From contig JAODTK010004444.1 of NCBI GenBank assembly GCA_026419785.1, positions 248,001 through 312,000 on the forward strand: DNA of 64,000 bases, given 5' to 3'. Position 1 is the stretch's first letter. Each line of letters opens with the position of its first letter. This DNA comes from Sclerodactyla briareus (Eukaryota; Echinodermata; Holothuroidea; Dendrochirotida; Sclerodactylidae). Position numbers and translations under genes: made by a program. Below the pieces are notes generated by a model. It worked only from the letters and a program-made list of their open reading frames with translations, did no database searches and was not told the origin of the DNA. Shown in pieces: positions 1 to 11,644 of this stretch.

Positions 1-283
1 TGTAACCACAGTCATTGGAATCATTCCTCTAACAAAATCCAACGCCAACTGCACTCGGTGTACGGCATTCTGCAAACATGTACAACTCCTGTACAAATTT
101 GGAATCTGTGCGTCTTTGAGAAAACATTGTCGTCAAAAACAGACGCCTTATTCCCGCGTGGCACGAAAAGTTTTTGGAATACTGCTGATGAATATGTCGA
201 AATCCATCCTTTCCGAGTTCACTACGCAATACGCAATATGACTTGATTGTGTTTTTTCATATATGTTACAAAACACTCGGATT

Positions 284-372
284 CTCTCTCTCTCTCTCTT
301 TTTTTTGGGGGGGGGGGGGTGCGGGGGGAGGCAAGTGGTCCCCTCACGCAACTCCTGGATCGCCACTGCAGT
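284..372 (-). repeat. hAT-like terminus with CT run and poly-G tract
   Basis: Read on the minus strand from about 371, the sequence begins CAGTGGCGATCCAGG and runs into a C-rich then poly-C stretch (poly-G on the plus strand, about 307-320), followed by a CT microsatellite at 282-300. CAGTGGCG(G)ATCCAGG is the kind of end seen on many non-autonomous hAT elements of aquatic animals. No matching opposite end is visible between base 1 and 284, so this is a single end or a truncated copy. The remainder of 1-395 holds nothing I recognise. Confidence 0.35.
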
Positions 373-394
373 TATTATGCCCATGAACTGATAT

Positions 395-3180
395 CAGCCA
401 AACTGTAACCTTTCCATTAATATTTCAATTTGTTAAAAGATTCCCACAACATTGAACTGGGCCTTATGTTTACGAATTGTTGGGACTTGTTGACATCTGG
501 CCCCATTCGGACTAGGTTAGTCATTATGAGGGACTTTCGGTAATGAGTGTATCAGCTCAGACCTGCACGATTTGTGTTGTTCAAATGCGAAACATCACAT
601 GAACAACGGACGACAACAAATATGATTATTTATCACTTTGTCTTAGTTGAGTAATTAATTGAAGTGTCGAAAGATCAAATAGTTTGTAGCTGGAAAATTT
701 CAGGAGTAAAAAACGTTAAAACATGAAAATAGTCTCGCTGTTTAGCCCAACATAGCTTGTGGGATTGTAACCTCTCTTTAATTATTATTACCTAGACGGC
801 TTGATCCATTTTGAAGCGTAAAGATTAATATCTGAGGAATTCAAAAGCTAATTTTGCCAAACACCCACATAAGTCCGTTAACTATCAAATCCCTGTGCAG
901 CTAGCTTCTATGTGAATCAATTTGCTTTCGGGAGAGACTTTGTCGTCGTTGCCTTCTGAGTTTAATGCTAATTTCAATCAAGCTCGAGAGGAAATAGCTG
1001 TTTGAAAGTCCCCGAAGGGCTGATAGCGCTGGTATTTCGAGACTTTCTCACCTTCGATGAAGAGATCGCTTTGGAGGAATCTGTTCTCAAGGCAAAAGAT
1101 AAAAGCATTGAAACAACGCTAATTTGCGTTAATTAACAGTTGTACGGTTGCAGAAGCGCGATGCGATTCGATCGACATAGTCACACGTTTCTGTCCGCAT
1201 GTCGATGGGGGTTAGATTGGGTCTCGGGTAAAATGTAGCAATTCAAAATTCACACACCCTAACCGTTAACTGTCTAAGCTCTGTTGAATGAGAGGATCGG
1301 TATTTGTTCCCCTTGTCCATCATTAGGCCGCGCTCTGTCCTTCTTTATTCGGCTACTGATACAGGGCAAAGGTCCTGTATAGTTTTCTGGACCCATAATT
1401 TGAGGAGAAGCAAACGCTGACAGCTTTGGTGAATGGAGAGGCTCACCAAAATTGTCGAAGGTGTCAAAACAATTCGTCGATTTCAGTAAGTTCCCCTACT
1501 TTTTATATTACGATTCTACGAAATTGAACTGGTGATGGTTAAATAAATCTACCTGATCTAGTTCTCAACCGTAGAAGTTTCCTCCAAAGGCAATTAAAGA
1601 CATTCCACTGAGGCAAATTTCGCGCAGAACCCACTGCTGTTCTCCTCTCAGTGCACACGATATCCGTCACGCAGTCCCACGGCAATTTTCCTTCACACCT
1701 TTACTGGTATGCGAGGATAAAGAATAGTTCCTGATTTAGCATTTCACTCGATTACCAACATTTTTACGCGTCGACAGGTTCAAGTGAGGTCCATTCTTTT
1801 TTTTAATTTATAGTTTACGGGCCACAACTGAATTAGGATAACACATTCATGTTCCGGGTAAGACAATCGTAAGCACTCCAATGCATGGACATAGCTGTCC
1901 AACAAATTTGTAACATGACGACCGCGCAAACCCACTTCTAAATGTACCGTCCACAATTCCGAAACGGATAGTTGACCTGACCCGAACGGTTCAATATTTG
2001 GATGGAGTTCCGCCTGTTATTCAATTAATTTGATTCGCATCAGTTGTGGGCTCTTGTCGTCGACGGCACCGAATTCCGCTATTTGCCTTCTAGGTGCTAG
2101 GTTATTTCTATATCCAACCAAACATGCAAGGAGTAAGACTTAGTAATTCTTCCAAGCTGATGGCGCCGGTCTGTCGAGACTCCCTACTTATGATGGTAAT
2201 GCTTATGTTTATTTAAATGAAAGCAGAGCCTATTTTCGGAAATTATGTTGTCAGAAATAAAAGTGAGCGTCTTTTGTCTTGAAAGATGCAAAGTTGGTCA
2301 AGCACGATACTACAATTAGCCAAATATTTCGATTTAAAATTATAGTCATAGTATGATTACCACCATCTAATGAGCACTATCAACAATAGTTCCCTGATCT
2401 GACCAGAGACAGATCTGGAGGTTTGTTTTTTATCAAGAGAGTACTCAACTCAACTGTTCAGGCTAATTGACACCAGAAACTACATGAAATATGTGTCAAA
2501 CGCGCCATCCGGGTGTGTCTGTCAGTACCTAGAATAATGTGGAACTTTTGTCTTGCTTCTCGGAGGCTAATGTAATAGTTTTCATGTGTCTTTTACTCAT
2601 GGAAGGTTTTCTGTGAATTTTCATGAGGTACTGAAAAACGCGGCGTTATAGGGTGAGGCGGTTGAACGACATGGGATGTTTTCTTGCCGCAAATGTGGCA
2701 TCAATTGTGGCGCTTTATCGCTCGTCTGTTCCCTATTCTTATCTGGATCATGATCAAGCTTTCAGTTCTCAATGGAGAACTCAATTTTGAGAAGCGGAGT
2801 GCCTCTAACAATATCCCTCGGTCGTGTTTTCTCCTCAGTCAGAGAGAAGTAGGATATTTAAAACAGTACGATCAGAGTTCTTGCAAAAAAAAATATCCAG
2901 TTCGAAATTGCCTTTATGCCTTACCTTTTTAGGAGAAATTGCAAAATTTGAGTATGATTCGGATAAGGTGTGTCCTTTCCTCCCAAAGTCTCTTAGTAAC
3001 CAATTATCTGTTCATCAGCCCTGATTGGAATTCCGTTAGAAGGTAATGTTCCCGATAATTTCCAGTGTTGTTGCAAGCGATTATTATGTGATTGACTCAA
3101 TCATTCAGGGTCATATGGTAAATTATTTAAATATTACAATATGATTCGTGGATCTAAGCATGCTTCATGAAACATTTTTC
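395..3180 (+). repeat. Ancient duplicated segment, copy A, left part
   Basis: This stretch matches 34,330-41,200 in the same orientation as a chain of short islands. Clear pairs are 462-530 with 34,432-34,500, 830-1,120 with 35,240-35,610, 1,310-1,480 with 36,810-36,990, 1,550-1,790 with 37,970-38,260, 2,060-2,230 with 38,610-38,770, and 2,640-3,020 with 38,960-39,040 plus 40,830-41,080. Both copies share words such as GTGCAGCTAGCT and TCTCAACCGT, but indels are frequent and open frames are not kept, so I read it as non-coding. No gene was recognised. A CTCCTCAG followed by TC at 2,832-2,842 and 40,872-40,882 resembles a splice acceptor in both copies, which is weak evidence for an exon relic. 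Confidence 0.7.
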
Positions 3181-3317
3181 GTGTATGACAAATTTGTTGA
3201 TAAAAGATGTCATTTGTGCTGTTGGCGAAGATATTGCAATAAAAAACAAAGTTGGCAATGACTTTCAAATAGCCTGATTTCATCGTCTCCTACCAAAATT
3301 GGAGTTTCTATCACGGA

Positions 3318-3480
3318 CGACAGGGGCGGCGCCACAGGGGGGGGGGGGGGCAAGGAGGGCGGCGCCCCCCCTCCCCATGGGTTTGGGGCCGGAAAAATAA
3401 AATGACAAAATGATGTTTTAATGCTCACGTTTTCGTCGGGGGTGGGGTGAAGGGGGGCGGTCGGGGTGTGGGGTTGAATG
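3318..3480 (+). repeat. GC-rich hAT-like end with poly-G
   Basis: The run starting CAGGGGCGGCGCCACAGG at about 3,325 is followed by a poly-G tract (3,337-3,350) and a GC-rich palindromic patch (GGGCGGCGCCCCCC). A second G-rich stretch follows at 3,437-3,475. The start resembles hAT-type non-autonomous ends such as those at 371 (minus), 3,703 and 35,629. A far end could not be placed, so the length of the element is unknown. Confidence 0.35.
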
Positions 3481-3702
3481 AAGTGTCAACATTACGTTAT
3501 CCAATTATTTAGGTTATTTTTCTATTCGTTCTCATCAAAACTCAAATCGGACTCAAACTGTTGTGTAATATAGCGTTTCGCAAATGTAGCGTATGTTTAC
3601 TGTTTTGAGAACACTGTGGTCATTATGAGCCACCGTTGTTAAAATTAGGTGAAACGACTCAATGTTAACTTGCAAACTTCGTGGCGCCTTCCGGCCTTAT
3701 GT

Positions 3703-4140
3703 GCAGGGCCGTCGCGAGCGGAGGGGGGGGGGGGGGGGACTGTGGGGGTGTCACACCCCCCAATATTTTGGTGCCGTCGGCAAATTTTTGTTACGTCGGC
3801 AAAAGAAGAAAGAGGAAGGAGAAGAATAGGGAAGAGGAGAGGAGGAAAAGAAGAAAGAGGAAGGAGAAGAATAGGGAAGAGGAGAGGAGGAAAAGAAGAA
3901 AGAGGGAAGGGAAAGGAAAAGAGAAGTAAGGGAGTGAGGGGAAGACGGGAAATGGAAAGAGGAGTAGAAAACAAAACGGAAGCCAGACTTTAGTGTCGGC
4001 TATTCCGACTTTGGTCTTCATTCTAATTGGCCGATGCATTAAGCGTCGGCAAGAGAATGGCACGTCGGCAAACAAATATTGTGACGGCTCGTCGCCGTCA
4101 GTGTAATTGGACGAGCGACCGAGTCTGTCGGCAATTCGAC
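3703..4140 (+). mobile_element. Non-autonomous DNA element, hAT-like ends, subterminal CGTCGGCAA repeats
   Basis: The left edge reads CAGGGCCGTCGCGAGCGG followed by a long poly-G. The right part carries GGCTCGTCGCCGTCAG (4,086-4,101), roughly the inverted form of the left end. The short motif (C/T)GTCGGCAA recurs at 3,776, 3,794, 4,044, 4,063 and 4,126, with a partial match at 3,993, concentrated near both ends as transposase-binding subterminal repeats often are. The middle is the purine-rich minisatellite at 3,801-3,980. No transposase frame exists, and the long frames across the middle are low-complexity artefacts. hAT assignment rests on the end sequence only. Confidence 0.5.
3801..3985 (+). 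repeat. Purine-rich minisatellite, 45-base unit
   Basis: A 45-base unit beginning GAAGAAAGAGGAAGGAGAAG is present twice in full and then decays (3,806-3,910), continuing as an almost pure GA strand to about 3,960. Such mirror-like polypurine tracts can form triplex DNA. Lies inside the hAT-like element. Confidence 0.8.
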
Positions 4141-4529
4141 AAAAGGGGGAAAAGGCGTTAGCGTTTGACAGTTAATTTTCATGATTTTGACAGTTCTTTG
4201 ACAGATTTTGTTTTTTGTCCAATATTCCAGAGATACATGAAAAAAAAATCAAGCCATGTTGCTGAAAAGAATAATCTTTCTTTTTTTGTGGGAAGCATTC
4301 ACACACCCTAACGATGAAACAGTCGGTTTTAGGCGGGGAATCTGCGAGCGGCAAAGGTAGAGTGCAAGGCGAGAGATAATAGAGCCCCCAGTCTTTTTTT
4401 TAGATAGGACATTCGGGCAAGAAACTACCCAACTTGGGCACAGAGAACTTAAAAATCTTGTTCTAGATTCCTAATGTCCCCATAATTAGAAAAGAATATG
4501 TACTAAATGGCTGAAAGTTTTATCAATCC

Positions 4530-4890
4530 ACCATTGAAGTGTCAGAATTTTGCGCACATTACACAGTCAGTGGGGTAACACCAGTGCTTCAAACGGAGCA
4601 GTAGAGACTATACAACAACGTGAGGGCAGCCTGGCCACCAGCTCAGAGCATCTTTGGGTGTATGCCACGGACCCCAGGAGCTTTCCCGATCTTCAATTGC
4701 TCGAATGTCTTACGAGAAGGCACGTCATAGTCTACAGGCGGTTCCGCCAGAGTGGGTTGCAACACCATCCTTCTACATTTCAGAGATTGGGGCTCAGCCT
4801 CGTACAAATCCTCCAAATACCCAGCAACGAATTTGCTGAGGTTAAATACTCCACGTGCAGGTGTGTCTATTGCTAACTGCAAGGGAGGCC
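4530..4890 (-). mobile_element. LINE reverse transcriptase fragment (N-terminal RT part)
   Basis: On the minus strand 4,643-4,894 is open for 83 residues. It contains the pattern of the start of a LINE RT domain: a YLEDLYEAEP stretch (family form W.eYfeeLy..dP), then Pro-rich PTLAEPPVDYDVPS, then FEQLKIGKAPGVRGIHPKML (family form LK.GKApG.dGI..EmLKaGG). Beyond a stop, the same frame goes on with AGGQAALTLLYSLYCSV, also expected of the family (AGG...L..L....W..g..P). Only RT block 0-1 is present, without the YADD region or an endonuclease. It resembles the RTE/Nimb-like elements of invertebrates and fish; the clade is uncertain. Dead fragment. Confidence 0.7.
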
Positions 4891-4894
4891 GCAT

Positions 4895-5795
4895 ATGCCA
4901 AACACACTACAACAGAAAAAAACTATGAGATATTCAGTTCTCATGAAATAATGCAAATTGATTTGTCCATGTCACTCCTAAAATATTGTTTTTCTGGTTT
5001 GCTCTTTCATTTAGTTCTATCAATTTTATAACTCTCCCTAAACCAAATATGGTTTGTTTGACGGAGTGATAAAATGGTTGTACGTAATATCCCCTTTTCG
5101 CCTTTTGGGTAAACCTTTGCCGTTCGACATGATGAGCAACCTCTGTTCATTTTGTAATGTGTAGTTAAAATTATGGTTAACTGTTCAACATAAAAGGTAT
5201 TCGTCGCCTTCAATACATATACGTATTATGAATTAATCCATATGAGATGTTGAAATCAATTGTGGAAAATGTGTACGTTGTCTCCGCATTCATACTCTGA
5301 TAAGACCAACATGTAAATGCTATGCAATATTTTTTATACAAGTAACTAGACCAAGGTACAATTGGGCAGTGCAGAATATATTTCAAAACAGTATTTCTTG
5401 AAAATCAATTCCTAAATACAGGCAAAATATCCTGACAGATCTTAATGAATGGGTTGCTTTCTCTCTTCGATTGCAGACAATGGAAATGTCTTGCGTGATC
5501 TGCAGACAAAGCTCACCTGGGTCTGTCTGTAGAGGTGGAGTTAAGATACGTAGTGCATACTGTGAGTGCAATCCGATGGTTGCAAGCAATATTACTTTGC
5601 GGCGGTAAGAAACTGTGACTGGCACTTCAAGCTGCAATAAGTGCAGTGGCCAGTTATGTTATACCACAACTCCCGTACAACCAGATTACCATGACAGAGT
5701 GAATGCACCATCAGCCTTGAACCCTGGTACTTTCGTGCTGTGAGTTCATCTGAACAGAACAACCACTATCCTATTCCTTGCTAGGGATGGTACGG
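4895..5795. other. No recognised feature
   Basis: AT-rich sequence with only short unrelated frames. I see no repeat, RNA gene or coding similarity here. Confidence 0.5.
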
Positions 5796-5799
5796 CCCA

Positions 5800-6250
5800 A
5801 AAAAAGCTCACGGAACGAAACGAATTCAAGTAGTATTTGCGTTGCTTCGTTACCAGCAGCAAGCAAGACTTGCTGTAATAACCTGCATATCATCTGGCAG
5901 TCAAACATTTCAAAACAAACTAAGCTGGCTTTCTCCCGAGCTTGTGTTGAAAGCATTCCTCTTTACGGCAGTATGAAAAAAAGACGTCAAGGATCGACAG
6001 GATTGCACCTACACATGTCTTCTTATGAGCGTACAGAACTTTCATCCTGGCTCAATCACAAGACTAAAGCGGAGATCTACAATGGGATTACGCCATTTCA
6101 ACTGTGGTCACTCAAGGTTGAGCCAGGTTTTGCTGGTCACTGCTACGGAGCGAAAGATAAGATCATCTCTGATGTAATTTCCTTCCAACCAGAGGAAGAA
6201 ACCACTTAAAACGACATTGATATATTGCGAGGGTCACCAACCGACTAATT
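5800..6250 (+). mobile_element. RTE-like LINE, C-terminal ORF fragment
   Basis: The open frame at 5,778-6,209 (143 residues) carries, from about residue 30, the LINE C-terminal signature NNLHIIWQSNISKQTKL then FSRACVESIPLYGS (family form lFracVeSiLLYGsEtWt). Later it has SSWLNHKTKAEIYNGI, then FAGHCYGAKDKIISDVISF, which match the post-RT tail of RTE-like elements (W.dhkTN.eiYg..p, fAGHc.Ra.dq.is.ll). Just past the stop, NDIDILRGSPTD continues the pattern (Plnyid.L.rDTg). The catalytic RT domain is missing. Some of the open frame upstream of residue 25 is probably not element-derived. Confidence 0.75.
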
Positions 6251-6254
6251 GATG

Positions 6255-7555
6255 AAAAAGACTCTGATTCATGTATGTGTTTGTATCACATCACCTAACA
6301 GCTCCTAACGTTTTGGCTTATACCATCACCATCATCCCTCACCATCAGCAGACACACCCTTTAGATCGAGTCTCTCGAAATCACACCAACAAACATAGTT
6401 TGCTCTTATAGGCACGGAAATGAATGTGTGAACATTTTGCAACCTGACACATAACCAATAGGACATCATCAGTCATCAGTGCGTATCAAACCTAGACAAA
6501 GCTATGACCGCTCATTTCATTGAAATAGATCCCAGTCAATTAATGAAGTTGAAATTTGTTGTCTGTGTTCTTGCAGTCGACATGAACTGCAGTGTTGTTT
6601 GCCTTCTGTGATATGTTATTTTGATCGAACCGCGAAGAAAAACGGATATGCCTTCGGGGGCAGATGGCGCCTGTATGTCGAGACTAGTTGATTTGGCAGT
6701 AGCAACACATTGAAACAGGGGTTCTGTGTGTGGCTTACTGATTTAATCAGATTTGTGTTCTTGCTTCAATTGTTTATATTTTATCAATATATTACCGTGA
6801 CAAGACACCAAGATACCGTCTTAAAATTTCTGTTCTCCAGAGTAGTTTCCCGTGTCATCTGAAGTTATACATATCCTGTCTACGAAATAAAAGTCGCCTA
6901 TGGATCGACATCACACGATACTTGGAGGGTTCAGTGACGGATACAAGATACCTATTATTCAGAACCATTGGGGTGATGGTTCCATACTGGTTAATCATCA
7001 AAACGAGCCAGCTTATACTGTTGAACTGAAACAAGCAAGCTCGGTTCACTCGGTTCTGCCGTTTGTGAAGCAATCCTCAATCAGCCACTGTAATCCTACG
7101 TACTACTGTATAAACAGTTAGAGATTCATGATTATCATTGCCTCATGAGTAGTAATTTCTTACGAATCTTTCCAGCATTGTAAGACGGAGAGGGATAATA
7201 ATGAACCGAGCAAACTGTAGAGAAAGACTTTTGCCCTCTAGCACCAATGAGCAACATATGCCTTGGAGCAAGGTCCCCAGAAGATTATGTAAGGACACCA
7301 GTGTCGACACCATGAGGGTCGGTTGTCGGTGTTGGTGGTGGGTCGAAGCACTGCGTTTGTCAGGTTGGTGTCGGTGCGGACCATGGAGAGGACGAAAATT
7401 GCTGCGTGGCGGTCACAGCCGGTGATTTTTGTCTCATAAGCTTGTAGAGAATAGAGAAAAGTTTATAGCAATTCGTGTCTTTCTCATAGACAATGTGTTG
7501 CCATTTTGTTTGTGATTTCTTGTGAAATTAACAAACGGTCAATCCTCGTTTACAA
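6255..7555. other. Mostly unassigned sequence
   Basis: No gene recognised. The only labelled item is the recurring short repeat at 6,590-6,690. Short frames at 6,855-7,121 and 7,201-7,425 have no recognisable family and no shared codon pattern. Confidence 0.5.
6590..6690 (+). repeat. Copy of a short recurring repeat (GATGGCGCC...TGTCGAGACT)
   Basis: Contains GTTTGCCTTCTGTGATATG, then GGGCAGATGGCGCCTGTATGTCGAGACT. The same order of words appears at about 945-1,045, 2,085-2,190, 35,435-35,545 and 38,620-38,735. This copy lies outside the duplicated segments, so the motif is a repeat in its own right. Confidence 0.55.
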
Positions 7556-7559
7556 AGTT

Positions 7560-9180
7560 GCGTCCCAACATATTCTGTGAATTTGATGGCGCGGAAGAAG
7601 AGAATGAGCTGTTCCAAATATAGGGAAATGATCACTGAGGATATTGTTGGACTATATCCAGCTGAGGTCTGTGCATAATGACCCAATATGCCTTGTTGGT
7701 GATTTTAATTTCGAACTGTGGAGTATTGGTTGATTTTCTCTCTTCTGATAGTTTTAATGATTTTAGTGATGAGACCAATACCTTGAATGAACTGGTAGCA
7801 CTTGGTATATGCACTGGACGGTTTATCAGGATACTACGATAAATAATAACGGTAAGCGCGTGATTGAAGCTGTGTAAATCTTGCGATTTGCATATTGTGA
7901 ATGGTCGCTTTGGGCGTGATCTTGGTGTTAGTTGTTTTACGTTTGCAAGCAAAAGTACAATAGTCATGTTATATGACTCAGCTGAGTTATTGCCCATTAT
8001 AGATGATTTATGTGGATTGTGTTTAGATAAGTTTTCTTTCCTGAAACCATCATCCTATTTCGGTCACTTTTAAAATATCACTGTATAATGAGTTAAAAGA
8101 AGGGGCTGATAATTCAGTACATGTGTCTAATGCTTACATTCAACAGCGTGCTAGTTTTATTAGGCCATCTCATTGGTCTAATGAAGTAATTGAGGCTTTC
8201 AGAAGGTCCTTCGGTGAGGAGGATATTTCTTTATTAACAGAGAGATTAGGTGCTATTCCAATTAACTCAGTTACACAAAATATGGTTGATTGTGCTGTGT
8301 CAGATATTAATACCCTTTTTTAATGATTGCCAAAATTAGCAAGAGCTGAATATTTTAAAAGAAAGAATATTTACACGAGAGACAATTGTCATGGTAATAA
8401 CACTCAATAATAACCTGCTTCAAAAAATTATAAGATCACGTAAAAAGCTGAAAGATTTTTTTTCGTCTTTACATACAACTCTTTGGGAATTGAAAAGTGA
8501 CAACCCACGTAGATAGTGGGATATTATAACAAGGCTGGTAATAGATCTTATAAGGATATTAAAATACCTATTGATGTTCTTTATGATCACTTCAGGGATT
8601 TGAATGCATTAGTTGGTGGCCCAGCATTGTGACCTTAGAACCGAGTCTTCTAGCTATAATGTTTATTTGAAAAGGCCTATTACCCTGTTGGAGGTACAAG
8701 TGCAAGTTGAGAAAAAGGATAATAAGGCTGCAGGTAAAGACCTCATCGTTAATGAGTTTCTGAAAAATTGTCCAACTACTGTGTTACCTTTGCTTGGGTT
8801 ACACTCTTCAATGTCGTTTTGTCCACTGTGTCGGTCTCTGAGGATTGTGATAGAGGGTATATTCGCCAATCTATAAGGGTAAGGACTCTTCGCAGGATTG
8901 ACCACCAGGGAAATTACGCTGGTCTAGTTGTTTAGGCAAATTGTTTACAGCAATTCTTAATGAAAGAATTAATTTCTATGTGATTTCCACTGGGATTTCG
9001 AGGATGAGCAGGCTGGGGTTTATACATGGACATTCTAGCTGGGACCACATTTGGTGTTTTGTAAATCCATTATTGAATTCATCTAAAGAAAAAGAAGCAT
9101 ATTTATGTGATTTCATAGATTACTAGAAAAACCTTCGAGTCTATAAACCAGTCTTGCGTATATTTGAATGTATTTTTGTC
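7560..9180 (+). mobile_element. Decayed LINE: endonuclease end, linker and start of RT
   Basis: Pieces in different frames follow the order of an APE-type LINE ORF2. LVGDFNF (about 7,692-7,712) matches the endonuclease GDFN motif. LCKSCDLHIVNGRFGRD (about 7,867-7,917) matches the endonuclease C-terminus (l...c...glri.NGR.g.D.G..T). The linker SHWSNEVIEAFRRSF...AVSDINTLF follows (8,169-8,322). Then come LKRPITLLEV...DNKAAGKDLIVNEFLKN (8,669-8,776, RT block 1, form nnKA.G.D.i.nEflk), LFTAILNERINFY (8,941-8,979) and GFIHGHSSWDHIW (9,019-9,057), and finally FIDY and KTFESINQS (9,111-9,153, RT motif A region, form fiDyeKAFDsvn). The YADD region and 3' end are missing. Frameshifts and stops are frequent. 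RTE/CR1-like; clade unresolved. Confidence 0.8.
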
Positions 9181-9184
9181 CCTC

Positions 9185-10320
9185 ATGCCTCTATGGGAGG
9201 CTACTGGATAATAAAAAAAACATGCATTCCATAACATAATAACATAGACAGCTATTATTGGGTGACAGCTATTATAGCATGGACTCGAAATTTTTGCTTC
9301 ACAAAGCACTCAATCGTCTATCAGAGGTGAAGTATCAATAACAATACTGTAGAATATTTCGAGGATGGTGTTGAGATTTCGACGTCCAATGGTCGGTTGT
9401 CGGTACCTATTGCGTGATATTAAGCAAGCACTGATTTGGACTTTTCGGAATTGTTACCCACGGAACTACTGTGACAAAATGGCTTTCTGGGGTCTAGACA
9501 CTGACATGAAGTATTGCAGAGAGAATGTAAATCTGTATACCTTAGCCTTAGTTATAAACGGCAATTTGTTGTTCTCTTGTCTTAGAATAACCCAGATAGA
9601 GCATAGATTATGCACATTGCCCATGGAGTGTGGCCGGCCGGAGCAATAGGCTACACCTCTAAACTGTTGTGAGCTAAGATCTCGCATAACTGGTACACAC
9701 ATGACTCTCCAAAGTAAACTGGCACCATTAGTGGCAATTATCAATTACATGTGTGAAAGTTGTTGTGGAGGGTTAGGATTAGGATTAGGGTGGGTGAGTC
9801 GGGTTAGCAGTTAACTTGAGGGTGAGAGCCAGAGGTTCATTTTGATGAGGGTTTGGATGGGTTTGGATGGTCCATGAGCCTGTGTTCCTTGCACATTTGA
9901 AACTGGACTGCTTAGTGAATACAAAACGTTCAACATTTGCAATGTCCTCATAGAAACAAGTGTTTTATTAACTTGTTGTGTCGAATTTGTGTGAACAAGA
10001 TTTTGCATGACGCAGATCCACATTGCTATATCCCTAACTTCTCACTCATTAACACACTCACTCACTCAGGGAGCACATGCCTGAAAAGCACTGTAGCGGC
10101 ACCCAACTACCGCTTCCAATCACCCAGCCTCCTCTACCCTCCCTCAACTCCCTGGGGTACCCGCCCTCCCATGAGCTACGGGGCGCCCCCCCCCCCCCTC
10201 AGATCCTGTACTCTGTCCGGACACGGTGGACATGGATCGTCTGCCATGGTGTTTCTGATATCAGGCTGGCCCAATTGAAAACACTGCAGTCAGTGTTACC
10301 CTAAGTTGTAATTTGACACC
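9185..10320. other. Unassigned, with telomere-like and C-rich patches
   Basis: No coding similarity recognised. 9,771-9,806 contains GGGTTAGGATTAGGATTAGGG, a short degenerate TTAGGG-like run. 10,186-10,199 is a C-rich run within a GC-rich patch. The frames at 9,365-9,649 and 9,937-10,278 look like chance frames. Confidence 0.45.
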
Positions 10321-10332
10321 AACTTGCCCATC

Positions 10333-10893
10333 ATGACGAAGCACAATCGTATAGTGCATAACCATATAATTAAGATCGTACAAAAAGTGATTGCTGAAGC
10401 AATCTTGGTTGGTTCTTGTTGTTCTCTACTCGGTGTTCGTGCAGCCTATCCTTTGGCAGTTCCAATCTACCATAACTCATTCACATCGACCAACGGAAAC
10501 CTATCCAAAAGGTTCCCAACGGAGTTCCAGCAAGAATGTAACACGGATTATTCGCCCATATTAGCAATTACGGAACATTCAGATGATTGTATTGGCAATT
10601 GTTTAACCAGGAATTACGCAGCGTTTAGAGAAAATTGGGAGGCATATATAAAGCTGCCTTACATTGAATTCTCATGGTTTATAAAGGATTCAGGTTATAT
10701 TGTGTGTGCACTCACTCTGGTCATTGTACTTTTCCTCCTACTTCAATCTGACGCAAACTTCGGTTATTTTAATTTTATATTCAGACAAAACAGGCAGGGG
10801 AAAGTATTCCTTTCTCTCAACCTCTCACTCGAAACTCGCCCAAGAAAAGATTACTTACCCATGACCGTCAAATGTTTACATTACGCATGTTAA
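10333..10893 (+). CDS. Unrecognised membrane-protein-like open frame (possible exon)
   Basis: This is the longest open frame in the window. It is open from a TTG at 10,324; the first ATG is at 10,333, giving about 186 codons. At this base composition a frame this long is not expected often by chance. Visible features are a moderately hydrophobic N-terminal segment (IAEAILVGSCCSLLGV, near residues 20-35), a Cys-containing middle (CIGNC), and one strong transmembrane-type segment (YIVCALTLVIVLFLLLQ, near residues 135-151) followed by a basic tail. I do not recognise the family, and I could not find a counterpart in the duplicated copy. It may be a single exon, a relic, or chance. Confidence 0.3.
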   Translation: MTKHNRIVHNHIIKIVQKVIAEAILVGSCCSLLGVRAAYPLAVPIYHNSFTSTNGNLSKRFPTEFQQECNTDYSPILAITEHSDDCIGNCLTRNYAAFRENWEAYIKLPYIEFSWFIKDSGYIVCALTLVIVLFLLLQSDANFGYFNFIFRQNRQGKVFLSLNLSLETRPRKDYLPMTVKCLHYAC

Positions 10894-11059
10894 TCATTAC
10901 GAACTTTATCCGACTAAACGTAGTCATGTTAAAAACTTTCACGAAAACGTTTATCAAAAAATATTATTTTCTGGGTCGGGCGACAGAAGACATATCAAAA
11001 ATCCTTAGAGGGCAGAAATCCAAGTCCGCCTTCTGGCGACAGACTTCTTATAATACTAA

Positions 11060-11640
11060 TAACTTAATTCTCTAGAGTTTATAGCGATCTCTAGTTGTAG
11101 ATCATTTATCAATGGAGATATTTGGGTGACTGTCTGCTAACCTAGCGACAATTTGGCGGGATAAGGTTAACTGGATTGCATTAATGCTGATAGTTAAAAA
11201 AGAATTTATAAACAAGGAAAAACAAGAATTGAGTTGCTCCGGGTTTATCCTTCCATTTGGACTCACATATGATTTTGGTGACGGGCAGTTTTGCCTCTAG
11301 GCGAAAACTTCATGAGGCATAACAACCTGATTTTTACGATGGATTATGTTAACACGCGGCACTCCCGCTGATTTAGATCAGGGAAATGTGTGGAACAAAA
11401 TAAACAGCGCCCCCAATTTATTGTAACGCTTGGTCGACTCTGGTTTGATTCGTGTGCGGAGCGCCACCCCGTGTCGCGGAGGTCCTGGTATGCCAGTCGC
11501 TGCCCACTTCAATGTTCCATCCTTATGTTCTATAACGGATTTCAGCGTATCCGTTATCACGAAGGGCAAGGGTACCGACTATGACCGTCTAGTGACAGAG
11601 AAACAGATTTATATATAGGCAGGAACGCTGGAAACCGAAT
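11060..11640 (+). repeat. Ancient duplicated segment, copy A, middle part
   Basis: Matches 44,260-44,545 and 46,025-46,140. GTGACGGGCA, TTACGATGGA(T/C)TATGTTAACA and ACAAAATAAACAG(C/T)GCC are shared. The two halves are contiguous here but about 1.5 kb apart in copy B, so copy A is the empty site for an insertion there. No gene seen. Confidence 0.7.
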
Positions 11641-11644
11641 GGTA

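Noticed and set aside
2824-3024. Possible exon shared with 40,828-41,031
   Set aside because: A splice-acceptor-like CTCCTCAG is shared, but the downstream peptides agree only in a few residues and indels break the frame in copy A.
3645-3993. Frames of 82-114 residues on both strands
   Set aside because: They translate a GA minisatellite and poly-G and stay open on both strands for compositional reasons.
9771-9806. Interstitial telomere repeat
   Set aside because: Only three degenerate TTAGG(A/G)-like units; too short and imperfect to claim.
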